Assembly (NCBI RefSeq): GCF_001514115.1
Contig: NZ_KQ948457.1
Location: forward strand, 125,829 to 189,828
Reading direction: 5' to 3'
DNA from: Streptomyces olivochromogenes
GTDB taxonomy: Bacteria; Actinomycetota; Actinomycetes; Streptomycetales; Streptomycetaceae
DNA length: 64,000 bases
Part shown: positions 25,221-33,258 of the stretch, one piece after another
How the letters are laid out: each line of letters begins with the position of its first letter
Position numbering within the stretch: position 1 is the stretch's first letter
Made by a program: the position numbers and the translations under genes
Notes under the pieces: model-generated
Database searches by the model: none
Told to the model about the DNA's origin: nothing
What the model saw: only the letters and a program-made list of their open reading frames with translations

Positions 25221-25271
25221 TCTTGGTCGTCGCTCGCAACGATCATTAAGAGACTTCTCAGACTCCGTCCG

Positions 25272-25284
25272 TACGGTGCGGGTC
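25272..25284 (+). promoter_or_regulatory. Leaderless promoter -10 (TACGGT)
   Basis: TACGGT (25272-25277), 7 nt, then ATG at 25285. Upstream, CAACGATCATTAAG resembles a nearby CAACGATGATCTTG, a possible repeated operator. Confidence 0.45.
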
Positions 25285-25890
25285 ATGGGAACCAAGACAG
25301 TTGACGAAGCCGTGGACGCGAACGGCACCGAGGCAAAGAGCGACGAGGAGACCGTGAACGCCACCAAGACCGACGAGGCGCCGGACGCCGAGGTCGAGGA
25401 GACCGGCAACGCCGAAGCCGAGGACGCCGAGGACCAGGACGACCTCGACGCCGAGGCCCTGGAGGGCGAGGACACCCCCGAGGCCGGGAAGGGCACCCCC
25501 GGCGTCGGCCAGGGCGCCGCCGCCGTCGTCTCCGCCGGGCTTGGCATCGTGTCCCTCACCGGCAGCTGGGTCGCCACCGTGGCCGCCGCCCGCGAGACCC
25601 TCGTCGGCCAGCTGGGGACCTCCTCGACCGCGAGCGTCGCCAAGCAGGTCAAGGAGGTCTACGGCGATGCCTGGGCGACCACCGCGCTGGTCGGCGGCCT
25701 CTTCGCGCTGGCCGCGTTGATCGTCGGCGTCGTGGTCCTGGTCCGGCCCGCCTTCGGGGCCCCCGGCAAGCCGCAGGCCGCCTGGATCAAGTCGGTCGCC
25801 TGGGCGGGCGTCTCGCTCGGCGTCATCGGCCTGGTCCTCGCCGTCGCCAAATACTCGGACATCATTCTCGGACTGCCGTCCACCAGCTGA
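25285..25890 (+). CDS. Membrane protein with acidic N-terminal domain
   Basis: A 201-residue protein. Residues 1-75 are strongly acidic and rich in Glu, Asp, Ala and Thr (for example EDAEDQDDLDAEALEGED). Three hydrophobic segments follow: about 82-100 (AAAVVSAGLGIVSLTGSWV), 133-155 (TTALVGGLFALAALIVGVVV), and 172-192. No known domain is recognisable. An in-frame upstream start at 25207 would add 26 poor-looking residues; the leaderless ATG at 25285 is preferred. It follows the GNAT gene and is closed by a long hairpin. Function unknown. Confidence 0.72.
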   Translation: MGTKTVDEAVDANGTEAKSDEETVNATKTDEAPDAEVEETGNAEAEDAEDQDDLDAEALEGEDTPEAGKGTPGVGQGAAAVVSAGLGIVSLTGSWVATVAAARETLVGQLGTSSTASVAKQVKEVYGDAWATTALVGGLFALAALIVGVVVLVRPAFGAPGKPQAAWIKSVAWAGVSLGVIGLVLAVAKYSDIILGLPSTS

Positions 25891-25919
25891 AACCGCGGCT
25901 GGATCTCCGTACCTCTGAG

Positions 25920-25964
25920 GGGCCTTAGGGCCGCCGTAAGTCACTTACGGCCGTCCTAAGGCCC
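25920..25964. terminator. 22-bp near-perfect hairpin
   Basis: Arms 25920-25941 and 25943-25964 match at 20 of 22 pairs, with the apex CCGTAAGTCACTTACGG itself a perfect palindrome. It follows the membrane protein gene and could terminate transcription in either direction. Confidence 0.7.
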
Positions 25965-26076
25965 TTCGCGTGCGCAAGATGCGGAACTCTCCCGATGTGA
26001 CGCACCCCCCTGGGAGACGAAGGTTGAGACATCGCAGAAAGCGATGACGAAACCGACTCCTCACGAGGGACACGAC

Positions 26077-26274
26077 ATGTTCGAGTACGAGATCCAGCAG
26101 ATGCGATCCAACGAGCTGATCCGCGAGGCACAGAACCACCGCCAGGCGCGGGAAGCCCTCCGTGGCCGTCGCGCCGCCCGCCGCGCCGCCGCGCGCGAGT
26201 CCGGACAGAACGACCCGGAGGGGCAGGCACATAGCCCGCGTCCCCGCCGGCACCGGTTCGCCCGCGCCGCATGA
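26077..26274 (+). CDS. Small basic protein, 65 residues
   Basis: ATG at 26077 follows GAGGGA by 7 nt, opening 65 codons. The first half is a predicted helix (MFEYEIQQMRSNELIREAQ). The second is very Arg/Ala-rich (RGRRAARRAAARESG and a final RPRRHRFARAA). I recognise it as a type of short Streptomyces hypothetical protein with an EYEIQQ start; no function is known. An ATG at 26044 is in frame but less well placed. Its stop overlaps an ATG of the following LuxR frame (ATGA at 26271-26274), although that start is probably not the real one. Confidence 0.6.
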   Translation: MFEYEIQQMRSNELIREAQNHRQAREALRGRRAARRAAARESGQNDPEGQAHSPRPRRHRFARAA

Positions 26275-26378
26275 GCGCGGGGGCGGGGGGCGGCCGTACG
26301 GGGGTCGGCCGCCTCCCAGCGAGCGGGGCGGCCGTCGCCCGCTCGATAACCAGTGCCGCACTGTCAGACCCCTGTGCG

Positions 26379-29300
26379 ATGCTCGGGCCTGTGGAAACCA
26401 GGTCCGTCAGCCCGGTGTTCGTCGGTCGCGCCGACGAACTCGGCGTCCTGCACGACGCGCTCGCCCGCAGCGCCACCGGGGGTACCTCCCAGACGTTCAG
26501 CACCGGGGGAGAGCCGCAGGCGTTGCTGCTGGGCGGTGAGGCCGGGGTCGGCAAGACCCGCCTGCTCGAGGAGTTCGCCACCGCGGCCGTCCGCGAGGGC
26601 GCCGTCTTCGTGAGCGGCGGCTGCGTGGAGATCGGCGCCGACGGACTGCCCTTCGCCCCGTTCTCCACCGCCCTGCGCGCCCTGCGCCGACTGCTCCCCG
26701 ACGAGCTCGCCGCCGCGGCCGCCGGACAGGAGGACGAGCTGGCCCGGCTGCTGCCCGAGCTGGGCGAGACCGGCCGCGGCGGCCGGCCCGACGAGGAGGG
26801 CATGGCCCGCCTCTTCGAGCTCACCGCCCGCCTCCTGGAACGCGTCGCCGCCGACCGCACCGTCGTCGTCGCGCTCGAAGACCTGCACTGGGCCGACGCC
26901 TCCACCCGCCACCTGCTCGCCTATCTCTTCCGCACCCTGCGCAGCGGCCGCCTCGTCGTCATCGCCACCTACCGCGCCGACGACATCCACCGCCGCCACC
27001 CCCTGCGCCCCCTGCTGGCCGAACTCGACCGCCTCCGTACGGTCCGCCGCATCGAACTCGGCCGCTTCAGCCGCGCCGAGGTCGGCCGTCAGATCGCCGG
27101 CATCCTCGCCCACGAACCAGACCCCGCCCAGGTCGACGACATCTTCGAACGCTCCGACGGCAACGCGTTCTTCGTCGAGGAGCTCGCCGTCGCCGCCCAC
27201 CAGGGCTGCCGCACCGGGCTCACCGACTCCCTGCGCGACCTGCTCCTCGTCCGTGTCGAAGGACTCCCCGAGAGTGCCCAGCGCATCGCCCGGATCGTCG
27301 CCGAGGGCGGCTCCACCGTCGAGTACCCGCTGCTCGCCGCCGTCGCCCGGCTCGCCGAGGACGACCTCATCGAGGCGCTGCGCGTCGCCGTCGGCGCCAA
27401 CATCCTGCACGCCTCACCCGGCGGCGACGGCTACCGCTTCCGCCACTCCCTGGTCCGCGAGGCCGTCAGCGACGACCTGCTCCCCGGTGAGCGCTCCCGT
27501 TTCAACCGCCGCTACGCCGAAGCCCTGGAGGCCGAACCCACGCTCGTCCCGGCCGACGAGCGCGCCACCCGCCTGGCCAGTTACTGGTACCACGCGCACG
27601 ACGCGGCCAAGGCCCTCCCCGCCGTCCTCGACGCCTCCGTCGAGGCCCGCCGCCGGCACGCCCACTCCGAGCAACTCAGGCTCCTGGAGCGCGCGATGGA
27701 GCTGTGGGAGGCCACCCCCGAAGCCGTACGGGACGAGCTGCGCCCCATCGACTACGTGGAGGTCTTCCCACCCTGTGGCTGCGACCCGGCCACCACCCCC
27801 CTGCGCTACCTCGACCTGATGGCCGAGGCCGCCGTCGCGGGCCGGCTGTGCGGGGAGCGCGAGCGCGCCCTGAAGATCACCAAGCGGGCGCTGCGCGTCC
27901 TGGAGGACGAGGACGACCCCCTCCGTGCCGCCTGGTTCTGGATCCAGCGCTCCCGCCTGGTGCAGGCACAGGCCCGCGGGGACGGCTGGACGGAGCTCGC
28001 CACCGCCCGGGACCTGGTGCGCGGCCTGCCGCCGTCGGAGGTGCACGCCGAGGTGCTCTCCATGGTCGCCGCCTGGTGCATGCTGCACGAACCGGGTCCC
28101 GGCGCCCTCTCGGCCGCCGAGCGCGCCGTGGAGTACGCGCGCATGGTGGGTGCCCGGGACATCGAGCTGAACGCCCGGCTCACGCTCGGCGGTCTCATGG
28201 TCGACGCGGGCGACGTGGAGACGGGCATCGCGGAGATGTACGAGGTCAAGGAACGGGTGCTCCGGCACGCCCCCTCCATGGTCACGGGCCGCGTCCACAT
28301 CAACCTGCCCTCCCACCTGGAGTCCGTCGGCCGCTCCCGGGAAGCGGTCACTGTCCTGCGCGAGGGCATCGAACTCGCCCGCAAATCCGGGCTGTTGGAC
28401 ACCGAGGCCTGGGTGTGGGGCAACCTCTCGGAGTCGCTCTACGCGCTCGGCCAGTGGGACGAGGCCGTCGAGGCCGCGCGCAACGCGCTGGGCGTCGGGC
28501 TCAGCGGCAAACCGTCCGGCAGCGGTGCCATGCGCCTCGCGGACCTCGCGCTCGCCCGCGGCGACCTCGCCGAAGCGGCACGGCAACTCGCCTCCGCCCG
28601 CGCCCACTTCGGGACCCACGACCCCATGCCGCAGCACTCGCTGCCCCTGGTCCGCACCGCGATCGGCTTCGCCGCCGGAGAGGGACGCCTCCTCGACGCC
28701 CGCGCCGCCCTGGAGGACGTCCTGGACGCGGGCTTCCCGCCCGGCACCCAGCGCTACGGCTGGCCGCTGCTGCTCGCCGCCGCCACCGCGGAGGCCGACG
28801 CCCGCGGACTGCCCGTCGCCGAGGCGGGCCGCGCCGCAACCCTGGAGCGGCTGCGCAAGGCCGCCAAGTCCCTGGCCACCGGAGCACCCGTCTGGCTCGC
28901 CCACGAACAGTGGGTACGCGCCGAGCTCCGCCGCGCCGAGGGCACGGCCGACCCGCACGAGTGGTCCGAGGCGGTCACCGCCTTCGAACCGCTGGAGCGC
29001 CCCTACGACCTCGCCCGTGTCCGGCACCGTCTCGCCGAGTCCCTGCTGATCGCGGGAGCCGACGAGGACGACCGGGCCCGCGCCACGGAGCTTCTGCGGC
29101 TGGCCGGGGCGGCGGCCGGCCACCTCGGCGCCCGCCCGCTCGCCGACACCGTCGCGCTCCTCGCCCAGCGGGCCCGCCTCGCCCTGGGCCGTGCCCCCGA
29201 GCCGTCGGCCCCGGCCCCCGCCGACCCGGCCGAGGCCCTCGGTCTCACCAGCCGCGAGCGCGACGTCCTGCGCCTGGTCGCCGCCGGCCGCAGCAACCGC

Positions 29301-29462
29301 CAGATCGCCGAGGAACTCTTCATCTCCCCGAAGACCGCCAGCGTCCACGTCTCGAACATCCTGGCCAAGCTGGACGTCTCGGGCCGGGGGGAGGCGGCGG
29401 CGCTGGCACACCGGCTGCGGCTGTTCCCGCCGGGGGCCGGTGAGCGTGTCGCTGCGGGATAA
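26379..29462 (+). CDS. LAL-type LuxR transcriptional regulator (AAA ATPase + HTH)
   Basis: A large regulator of about 1027 residues. The N-terminus (FVGRADELGVLHDAL) opens an AAA ATPase domain with Walker A GGEAGVGKTR and Walker B VVVALEDLHWAD. A helical TPR-like middle spans about 440-900. The C-terminus has a LuxR helix-turn-helix (about 960-1015: LTSRERDVLRLVAAGRSN, PKTASVHVSNILAKL). LAL proteins are ATP-dependent activators of carbon use or secondary metabolism. The start is uncertain: ATG 26379 and GTG 26391 fit family N-termini, whereas an ATG at 26271 overlaps the preceding stop but adds weak sequence. GATAAT near its stop may serve the next gene. Confidence 0.88.
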   Translation: MLGPVETRSVSPVFVGRADELGVLHDALARSATGGTSQTFSTGGEPQALLLGGEAGVGKTRLLEEFATAAVREGAVFVSGGCVEIGADGLPFAPFSTALRALRRLLPDELAAAAAGQEDELARLLPELGETGRGGRPDEEGMARLFELTARLLERVAADRTVVVALEDLHWADASTRHLLAYLFRTLRSGRLVVIATYRADDIHRRHPLRPLLAELDRLRTVRRIELGRFSRAEVGRQIAGILAHEPDPAQVDDIFERSDGNAFFVEELAVAAHQGCRTGLTDSLRDLLLVRVEGLPESAQRIARIVAEGGSTVEYPLLAAVARLAEDDLIEALRVAVGANILHASPGGDGYRFRHSLVREAVSDDLLPGERSRFNRRYAEALEAEPTLVPADERATRLASYWYHAHDAAKALPAVLDASVEARRRHAHSEQLRLLERAMELWEATPEAVRDELRPIDYVEVFPPCGCDPATTPLRYLDLMAEAAVAGRLCGERERALKITKRALRVLEDEDDPLRAAWFWIQRSRLVQAQARGDGWTELATARDLVRGLPPSEVHAEVLSMVAAWCMLHEPGPGALSAAERAVEYARMVGARDIELNARLTLGGLMVDAGDVETGIAEMYEVKERVLRHAPSMVTGRVHINLPSHLESVGRSREAVTVLREGIELARKSGLLDTEAWVWGNLSESLYALGQWDEAVEAARNALGVGLSGKPSGSGAMRLADLALARGDLAEAARQLASARAHFGTHDPMPQHSLPLVRTAIGFAAGEGRLLDARAALEDVLDAGFPPGTQRYGWPLLLAAATAEADARGLPVAEAGRAATLERLRKAAKSLATGAPVWLAHEQWVRAELRRAEGTADPHEWSEAVTAFEPLERPYDLARVRHRLAESLLIAGADEDDRARATELLRLAGAAAGHLGARPLADTVALLAQRARLALGRAPEPSAPAPADPAEALGLTSRERDVLRLVAAGRSNRQIAEELFISPKTASVHVSNILAKLDVSGRGEAAALAHRLRLFPPGAGERVAAG

Positions 29463-29492
29463 TGTAGGCAGGCCACGAGTCCCGGAGGAGCT

Positions 29493-29756
29493 GTGTTGTA
29501 CCAGATCGAGTACACCGAGCATGCCGCTCGGCAGCGGGACGCGCTTCCGGAGAACAGGCGCAAGCTCCTTGAGCGCGGGTTGCACAAGCTCGCCGAGGAC
29601 CCCTTCACGCCGATCTCCCAGGCTGTCAGCGGTGAGGACATCCGTGTCGTGTCCGTCGCCCCGGGGCTGACGGTCGACTACATGATCCACCGGGCGTTCT
29701 TGATTCTCGTCTCGGTGGCAATCCTCGACCAGTCGCTGATCGAGGACGACGAGTAG
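29493..29756 (+). CDS. RelE/ParE-like toxin-fold protein without adjacent antitoxin
   Basis: An 87-residue protein resembling the RelE/ParE toxin fold. It begins YQIEYTEHAARQRDALP, has the helix RRKLLERGLHKLAEDPF, then beta strands with IRVVSVAPGLTVDYMI and FLILVSVAILDQ. The family usually has basic catalytic residues at the end; here the tail is acidic (IEDDE), so toxicity is doubtful. The GTG at 29493 follows CGGAGGAG. No antitoxin-sized gene lies on either side: the LAL gene ends 30 nt upstream and a convergent gene ends 10 nt downstream. It may be a domesticated or solitary member. Confidence 0.65.
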   Translation: MLYQIEYTEHAARQRDALPENRRKLLERGLHKLAEDPFTPISQAVSGEDIRVVSVAPGLTVDYMIHRAFLILVSVAILDQSLIEDDE

Positions 29757-29766
29757 CCGGGCCGGC

Positions 29767-30933
29767 CTACTTCACCTCCAGCTCCAGAATCCTGTCGTCG
29801 CCCTTGCCGGGGCTGCCGCGGCCGTCCGTCTCGCTCGTCACGAGCCAGAGCTTGTCGCCGCCCGCCGGGACCACCGTGCGCAGCCGGCCGTACTCGCCCT
29901 TCAGGAAGGCCTGCGGAGCGGCGGCGGCCTCCGTGCCCTTCAACGGGACGCGCCACAGCCGTTGGCCGCGCAGCCCCGCCATCCAGATGGAGCCCTCGGC
30001 GTAGGCGATACCGCTCGGGGAGGCCTGGTCGGTGTGCCACTGGGCGACCGGGTTGTGGTACTTCGGGTCGTCGTTCCTGCCCTCGACCACCGGCCAGCCG
30101 TAGTTGTCGCCCGGCTTGATCTGGTTCAGCTCGTCCCAGGTGTCCTGGCCGAACTCGGACGCCCACAGCCGCTGCTTGTCGTCCCAGGCGAGGCCCTGCA
30201 CATTGCGATGCCCGTACGAGTAGACCACCGAGTTGTCGAAGGGGTTGCCGGGCGCCGGGTCGCCGTCCGGCGTCATCCGCAGGATCTTGCCGCCGAGCGC
30301 CTTCGTGTCCTGGGCCTGCCCCCGGTCACCCGTCTCGCCCGCCCCCGCGTACAGCATCCGGTCGGGACCGAAGGCGATCCGCCCACCGTTGTGGATCATC
30401 CCCTTGGGGATGCCCTTGAAGATCGTGTCCGGCGCCCCGAGCTGCTCCCCGGACGGCTTCTTCTCGTCGTACAGCATGCGGACGATGCGGTTGTCCGAAG
30501 CCGTCGTGAAGTACGCGTAGATCATGTGGTCGGAGGCGTACGCGGGGGAGAGCGCGATACCGAGGAGGCCGCCCTCGCCGGCGGCGGCCACCCCGGGCAC
30601 CTGGCCCAGTTCGGTCTTCCTGCCGGTCTTCTCGTCGACCCGCGTGATCGTCCCTTCGTCCCGCGAGGACACCAGCAGGCCGCCCTCCGGCAGCGGCGCC
30701 AGGCCCCAGGGCGACTTGAGGTCCTCGGTGACGGTACGCACGACCTTCACCGAGCCCTTGGCGGGCGCGGCCGTCTCGGTGGCCCGCGGGGCGGACGACG
30801 CCCCCGTCCCCGTACCGCTCGACGACGGGATCGGGCCGCCGATCGGCGCCCCTCCTCCGCCACCGGAGGAACAGCCGGCCGTCACCAACAGCGCTGCCGC
30901 GGCCAACACGGCCTTCATCACTCGACGTTGCAC
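29767..30933 (-). CDS. PQQ-dependent sugar dehydrogenase-like lipoprotein
   Basis: A 388-residue lipoprotein of the soluble aldose sugar dehydrogenase/YliI family (six-bladed propeller). The signal ends in LLVTAGC with the lipidated cysteine near residue 20, and a Gly/Ser/Thr-rich linker follows to about 58. Propeller motifs include SPWGLAPLPEGGLLVSSRD, GEGGLLGIALSP, HNGGRIAFGPDRMLYAGAGE and YGHRNVQGLAWD, including the His/Arg positions used for PQQ and substrate. It probably oxidises aldoses outside the cell if PQQ is available. GTG 30933 has GAAGGGA 9 nt upstream and gives a clean signal peptide; ATG 30972 is a longer alternative. Confidence 0.88.
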   Translation of the reverse strand: MQRRVMKAVLAAAALLVTAGCSSGGGGGAPIGGPIPSSSGTGTGASSAPRATETAAPAKGSVKVVRTVTEDLKSPWGLAPLPEGGLLVSSRDEGTITRVDEKTGRKTELGQVPGVAAAGEGGLLGIALSPAYASDHMIYAYFTTASDNRIVRMLYDEKKPSGEQLGAPDTIFKGIPKGMIHNGGRIAFGPDRMLYAGAGETGDRGQAQDTKALGGKILRMTPDGDPAPGNPFDNSVVYSYGHRNVQGLAWDDKQRLWASEFGQDTWDELNQIKPGDNYGWPVVEGRNDDPKYHNPVAQWHTDQASPSGIAYAEGSIWMAGLRGQRLWRVPLKGTEAAAAPQAFLKGEYGRLRTVVPAGGDKLWLVTSETDGRGSPGKGDDRILELEVK

Positions 30934-31035
30934 GATCAGAGGTCCCTTCGACGCGGCGGTCCTACTGTTCATACACCGCGCGAGTCCCAGGGGTTCCCGA
31001 ACCGGAACACCCGGTCCCTCCGGAGCGGGGCAGCC

Positions 31036-32043
31036 TCAGTCCCAGGACCCTTGTGCCCCCGGCAGCGCCGCCACCTCCGCCAGGTCCTCCGCCGTCAGTC
31101 GCAGCCCCGCCGCCCCGGCGTTCTCCGTGACCCACCGCTCCCGCTTGGCTCCCGGCACCGGGACCACGTGCCGACCCTGGGCCAGTACCCAGGCCAGCGC
31201 CACCTGGGCCGGCGTGACCGTGTTCCCGAGCAGGCCGTGACGCCGGGCGACGCGCCGCAGCCCGACGACGATGGACTGGTTCGCGGCCATCATCTCGGCC
31301 GTGAAGCGGGGGTGGCGGGCGCGCAGGTCATCGGGTTCGAACCCCTCGCCGGGGGTGAGCGTGCCGGTCAGGAAGCCGTTGCCCAGGGGCATCGCCGCCA
31401 GGAAGCCCACCCCGCGCGCCGCGCACCACGGCAGCAGCGCGTCCAGCGCCTCCGTCGACCACACCGACAGCTCCGCCTCCACCGCGCTCACCGGGAAGAC
31501 CTGCTGCACCCGCTCCAGTTGCCGGATCGTTCCGTCGTGCAGCCGCGCCCCCGAACGACGGGCGGACCTGGCGCCCACCGCGCACAGCCCGAGCGAGCGC
31601 ACCTTTCCGGCCGACACCAGGTCGGCCATCGCGCCCCACGTCTCCTCGACCGGAACCTCCGGGTCCGCGCGGTGCAGCTGGTACAGGTCGATCACATCGG
31701 TCTGGAGGCGGCGCAGCGAAGCGTCGCACGCCCGCCTCACATAGCCGGGGCGCCCGTTGGCCACGATGTGCTGCTCGCCCACCAGCAGCCCCACCTTCGT
31801 CGACACGAAGGCCTCGGAGCGCCGCTCCTTCAGCACCCGCCCCACCAGCAGCTCGTTGGTGAAGGGCCCGTACATGTCGGCCGTGTCGAGCAGCGTCGAC
31901 CCCCGGTCGAGCGCCGCGTGCACCGCGCGCAGCGACTCCTCACCGCGCTGGCGCGAACCGGTGTACGCCCAGTTCATCGGCATGCACCCGAGCCCGATCG
32001 CCCCCACATCGAGCGTTGCCGCGCCGATCGTCCTGCGCTCCAC
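31036..32043 (-). CDS. Aldo/keto reductase
   Basis: A 335-residue NADPH-dependent aldo/keto reductase. The catalytic tetrad is visible as Asp and Tyr in LLDTADMYGP, Lys in VSTKVG, and His in YQLHRAD. The NADP-binding end includes VPVPGAKRERWVTEN. The GTG at 32043 follows AAGGAGG and removes a basic, non-homologous extension that reaches an ATG at 32121. It is divergent from the 2-hydroxyacid dehydrogenase, with 76 bp between the starts. The substrate is not predictable. Confidence 0.88.
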   Translation of the reverse strand: MERRTIGAATLDVGAIGLGCMPMNWAYTGSRQRGEESLRAVHAALDRGSTLLDTADMYGPFTNELLVGRVLKERRSEAFVSTKVGLLVGEQHIVANGRPGYVRRACDASLRRLQTDVIDLYQLHRADPEVPVEETWGAMADLVSAGKVRSLGLCAVGARSARRSGARLHDGTIRQLERVQQVFPVSAVEAELSVWSTEALDALLPWCAARGVGFLAAMPLGNGFLTGTLTPGEGFEPDDLRARHPRFTAEMMAANQSIVVGLRRVARRHGLLGNTVTPAQVALAWVLAQGRHVVPVPGAKRERWVTENAGAAGLRLTAEDLAEVAALPGAQGSWD

Positions 32044-32106
32044 CTGGCCCTGACCCTCCTTCTTCCGGCACCCCAACCTAACCTCTGCGCGACCGGGCCC
32101 CTGGCA

Positions 32107-32119
32107 TAGCCTCCAGCCC
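32107..32119 (+). promoter_or_regulatory. Leaderless promoter -10 (TAGCCT)
   Basis: TAGCCT at 32107-32112, 7 nt, then ATG at 32120, with no ribosome-binding site. A good example of a leaderless start. Confidence 0.5.
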
Positions 32120-33061
32120 ATGACTTCCGATGTGTGGCTTCCCTTTCACGCCGACGAGATCGAGGGCCTCCCCGAGGGCCTGAGCTACCGCTTCTGGGAC
32201 GGCGACCAGGAGTTTCCCGCGGATCCCGCGGACTGCGAGTTCTTCGTCGTCCCCTATATGAAGGCGCCCGGCGTCGGGCAGCGGCCGCTGCCCGAAATGA
32301 CCTCCCTGCGGGTCGTGCAGACGCTCTCCGCCGGGGTCGACCACGTCCTGCCGAGCGTGCGGTCCCTGCACCCGGGCGTGCAGCTGTGCAACGCACGCGG
32401 AGTGCACGAGGCGAGCACCGCCGAGCTCGCGCTCACGCTGATCCTCGCCTCGCTGCGGGGCGTCCCCGACTTCGTAAGGGCGCAGGACAAGGGGGAGTGG
32501 CACTCCGGATTCCATCCGGCGCTGGCCGACAAGTCCGTGCTGATCGTGGGCTACGGCTCGATCGGGTCCGCGATCGAGGACCGGCTCACGCCCTTCGAAG
32601 TAGCGCGGGTGGCGCGCGTCGCGCGCTCCGAGCGCACCACGGCGCGCGGTCCGGTGCACCCACTCACGGAACTGCCCGCACTGCTCCCCGAGGCCGACGT
32701 CGTGGTGCTCGCCACGCCCCTCACCGACAGCACACGGGGCCTGGTGAACGCCGAGTTCCTGGCCCGGATGAAGGACGGCGCACTGCTGGTGAACGTCGCC
32801 CGCGGGCCCGTCGTCGACACCAAGGCGCTGCTCGCCGAGCTGGACAGCGGGCGCCTCACCGCGGCCCTCGACGTCACCGATCCGGAGCCGCTGCCCCAGG
32901 GACATCCCTTGTGGCAGACGCCCGGCGTGCTCATCAGCCCCCATGTCGGCGGCCCCACCTCGGCGTTCCTGCCGCGCGCCAAGCGGCTTCTGACCGCGCA
33001 GTTGAATCGTTTCGTGAACCGGGAACCCCTGGGCAACGTGGTCCTTACGACGGGCGGGTAG
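32120..33061 (+). CDS. D-isomer-specific 2-hydroxyacid dehydrogenase
   Basis: A 313-residue NAD-dependent oxidoreductase of the 2-hydroxyacid dehydrogenase family. The dinucleotide fold reads VLIVGYGSIGSAIEDRL. Catalytic residues are the Arg of LVNVARGPVVD, the Glu of VTDPEPLP and the His of ISPHVGGPT. The substrate-side motif LSAGVDHVLP replaces the usual GAGVDH. It would interconvert 2-oxo and D-2-hydroxy acids; the true substrate is unknown. It is distinct from serA at 40640, which has a C-terminal ACT domain. Confidence 0.9.
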   Translation: MTSDVWLPFHADEIEGLPEGLSYRFWDGDQEFPADPADCEFFVVPYMKAPGVGQRPLPEMTSLRVVQTLSAGVDHVLPSVRSLHPGVQLCNARGVHEASTAELALTLILASLRGVPDFVRAQDKGEWHSGFHPALADKSVLIVGYGSIGSAIEDRLTPFEVARVARVARSERTTARGPVHPLTELPALLPEADVVVLATPLTDSTRGLVNAEFLARMKDGALLVNVARGPVVDTKALLAELDSGRLTAALDVTDPEPLPQGHPLWQTPGVLISPHVGGPTSAFLPRAKRLLTAQLNRFVNREPLGNVVLTTGG

Positions 33062-33258
33062 CCGGCCTCGGGCACCCTCCGCAGTCCGGCGAATGCGGGC
33101 GGTGTCCGCGCCGCCGCTGATCGTCACGGAGCGTAGAGGCACTATGTCCCTGAGTGACGAGACTGGTGTATCGTCCCGACAGGGGCTGCGCCGCGCACCG
33201 TTCGGCGCCGGGGATGCACATTCGGACTGCGAGGGGGGCGACGGGCGATGCACGGCCT

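Noticed and set aside
26271..26378. ATGA-overlap start for the LAL regulator
   Set aside because: The added 36 residues are Gly/Ala/Arg-rich and unlike family N-termini, which begin just before FVGRADEL. It remains a possible alternative.
27414..29690. 758-codon antisense frame over the first LAL regulator
   Set aside because: Shadow frame; the plus strand encodes Walker and HTH motifs.
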